Shown: one piece after another, positions 61,519 to 64,000 of the stretch
How the letters are laid out: every line of letters starts with the position of its first letter
Position numbering within the stretch: the stretch's first letter is position 1
Source of the DNA: Prunella strophiata
Taxonomy: Eukaryota; Chordata; Aves; Passeriformes; Prunellidae
Direction: 5' to 3'
Length of the DNA stretch: 64,000 nt
Assembly: GCA_036583965.1 (NCBI GenBank)
Contig: JAZBQD010000034.1
Span: forward strand, 11,224,040 to 11,288,039
The notes under the pieces: model-generated
Databases searched by the model: none
Seen by the model: the letters and a program-made list of their open reading frames with translations, nothing else
What the model was told of the DNA's origin: nothing
Made by a program: the position numbers and the translations under genes

Positions 61519-64000
61519 GTAAGCTGAGCTTGTCACTTCGTGTCACCTCACCCCTGTTCCTGGTGGCATTTTCAAGTCTTTTGACAGGAGCTCTAGAACT
61601 TGCTGTTTTACTTTTTACTGACTCAGTGGTTGTTCTTGGAAGTGTTTTACTCCCTCTTCTGGCATTGCCTATGCCCAGCAAGGAAACATAATTAAGTTGG
61701 ATAAGTTTAGATAAACCCTTAGGGGAAGGAGTATCTGTGCTCTTGAAACGTTTTGTCAGCCGCAAGTGGGCTGGTGGCTCGCTGGGCTGAGGAGTGGCTG
61801 CTGGAGTGCTGGAGGGCTGGCTGAGCTTGCTGCTGCCTGGTAGGAGTGTGGTGGAGCCCTGCTGAGGGAGAGTCACAGTAGGTGTCTCTTCCTTTCCTGT
61901 ATCCATAATCAGAGGCCAGGAAAGCAGGAAACAACAGCACCCAGCCCCGTGGGCAGGAAGTCTGAAGCGAATTTCAATGGACTCAAAGCAGCAACTGAAT
62001 AAATAATCCTTGTTACTCCCCACGTTTATCCTGCAGGCGTGGGATGCTCCAGCCACCACTTTATTAGTAAAGAAAAAACAACCACAGGAGCTTTTCCTCG
62101 TGCCCCAGAGATAAACAAGTTTGGTACAATGTCTCTCAGCAGACTGCCACTGAAGGTGCTAGTAAGCATTTGGAGATTCCAAGATATCAAAACCACAGTG
62201 TGTTATTTTTTCAGGCACAAACAATAATGAGGTTGCTTTGTGGGACTGTGTATGAGTTCTGTGCTGTTTCTGATATTTGGATACTGGACTGACCATTGAG
62301 AAATCGTGGTTTTGCAGCATGTGGCAGTGTGTGTCAGTGTCCTTTCTGCCTGCTGTTGCTGAGATGAAGTTGAAGAGCACAGCTTTGGGGGTATCATGAA
62401 GGGCTGACATGGCCCTTGTTCAGGGACTAAAGTAGTTAAGCATAAAAGGAACAGCAAATCACTGAGTTCAGAGGTTCTCAACATCTTTTATAGCATGACC
62501 TATGAGTACAAACCCAAATCGTTCTGTAGGTCTCTCCTCCCTTCTTTTGAACTGTGAAGAAAGGGAAGGAGGTGATGATCTTTCAGCAATCCTGTTACTG
62601 AGAAACTTTCATCTGGCCTGTTGGTCCTGCTGATGAGGGATTATTGTCTGCTGTGAAATCCCTTAATTCTGTAATCGTGTGAAGCCCTGCGGCTTCCATG
62701 GGAGACTGTTACACAACCAGTAGTCAGGCTGTTAATTTAGACTCAATTTGGTTTCTAATATCATGTTCTCATCTTTGTAGATCAAACAGGCCACTATTTC
62801 CATGCTCTTCAAATTCTTTAAGTTCCTATCTAGCTCTCTACTTTTAAAGCAACTCTGCTTGGAGTTGAGTTTGTTACCTGAGTGACCCCAAGTGATGATC
62901 TTATCCTCTCAGCTACTCTCAGCTGCCTTGCAGAGCCTAAAGCCAGTTTTCCAACTACTCTTTATTTATATTTGAAGCCCCATTATCTTGTTTCTAGCTC
63001 CTTGGCCTTGTAAAAATCAGATTGTCATGGGTGATGTTTGTCCCACTGATTTGCTGTGATAAGGGGAGCAAATCCTCCCTCTTGATGGTTGTGGAGGGTT
63101 GAATGAAATGTGTGCTGAACAAAGTGCAGGTCCAGCTGCTTGCCAATGCAGATGTTTTGGGGGCTGGCTGCCTGTACAGGTGTTGGTTTGCAGTGCCCAG
63201 CTGGGCCTCAGAGCCATGGGCACCCTCAAGTGCAGAGCTTCAGGCTCCTGGCACCTGTGTCCATGGGGAATTTGTCTTCTGGCAGCAGATAGAGCAGATT
63301 TGGGAAGGACCACACTGCATGCTGCCCAAGTCTTCTGGTCTTCTAACTTTCCCACCAGTGTCCACCCCTTGCTGTTGCTGGTAGTGGAGTCTGGGGCTGG
63401 ATGAGCCCTTAGCTGACCCAGCAGAGTGATTCTTCCACTGCTGAGGTTGCCCTTGACCACCTTGACATAGCTCTTCCCTACCGGTAAGGAATTCAGGGTT
63501 TAATTCCTGCATTTCCTTCAACACCTGTGGCAGCCAAAAGCCTAAATGAAGCTGACAAATCACATCCTTTAGCAGCCCAGACCCCCCAGGTCGTGACAGT
63601 TCTGGTGATTTCCCTGAGTGTTGCCTTCCCTGCAGGTGGCACCGCAGCTGTCACCTTTTATTTGCTGAGTGGCATTGATTATTTTTAGCACCACCATGGA
63701 GATAATGACTAAACAGTGGGCTGCCAGTGGAAATTATGCTGGAATCTTCTTCACTTAAAAATACTTTTGCAGTGAGTCTTGGGTATGTGACGGTGCCAAA
63801 AGGTTTTGTATTTCAAGGAGAAATTGGGCAAGTGGCCCGCCTTGGACACAGTGAGGAAGGGTAAATGGGGTGGCCATATTTAGCATGCATTAAATTGCAG
63901 AGAAATTTTTCCCCCTTGAAATATAATTGCCTGAAATAAGTGTCCCTGCAGAGGCTTCTAGCTGGCCTTCAGCACAAGTTTTGGCAGCTGCTCTTCACTG
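61519..64000 (+). other. KLHL3: KLHL3 intron 8 (partial)
   Basis: The donor GTAAGC is at 61519. No kelch-repeat exon (VGGQ-type start) was found on the + strand up to the window edge. Open frames on either strand lack domain signatures. Confidence 0.75.

Noticed and set aside
28918..64000. microRNA of the miR-874 type, known from an intron of human KLHL3
   Set aside because: I looked for the mature core in the introns present here and found no match with a paired arm. It may be absent from birds or lie outside the window.

Overview
The window looks like bird nuclear DNA. It carries several truncated, 3'-anchored CR1 retroposon copies, the dominant avian interspersed repeat. It also carries two vertebrate genes in the head-to-tail order known from human 5q31: HNRNPA0 followed by KLHL3, both on the + strand. 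A songbird is possible, but the sequence alone does not settle the species.

Layout. Positions 1-10.5 kb are AT-rich intergenic DNA with one long CR1 remnant (about 4.19-4.85 kb) and no gene I can support. A CpG island (about 10.8-12.95 kb) holds the HNRNPA0 promoter (four inverted CCAAT boxes, GC boxes, a YY1-like site) and the intronless HNRNPA0 coding region (12002-12934, 310 aa). The T-rich stretch after it has one good proximal poly(A) signal at 13449 and several distal ones, so a long alternative 3'UTR is possible. From about 20.74 to 22.55 kb lies a GC-rich island with a possible small gene on the minus strand. It encodes an acidic protein built from five 10-12 residue repeats around the motif MEVD. 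Downstream of its stop codon are five UGUAWAUA (Pumilio-type) motifs in an approximately 40-bp tandem repeat, then two poly(A) signals. Directly upstream of it, inside a CR1 copy, is an apparently uninterrupted (AGC/CAG)334 tract of 1,002 bp (22597-23598). This tract is the most striking object in the window.

From about 28.4 kb to the end is the 5' half of KLHL3. It has a CpG-island first exon with a six-codon upstream ORF, and eight coding exons with consistent GT-AG sites and reading phase. These encode residues 1-300 (N-terminal tail, BTB, BACK, and the linker up to the first kelch blade). The kelch propeller exons lie beyond the right edge. Intron 1 begins with a G-rich 20-bp minisatellite. 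The introns otherwise hold CR1 scraps, homopolymer runs and unremarkable sequence.

How the genes relate. HNRNPA0 (AU-rich-element mRNA binding) and KLHL3 (CUL3 ubiquitin-ligase adaptor for WNK kinases) are neighbours by conserved synteny and not known to share a pathway. The MEVD gene model and any link to the CAG tract are inferences from sequence and need transcript evidence.
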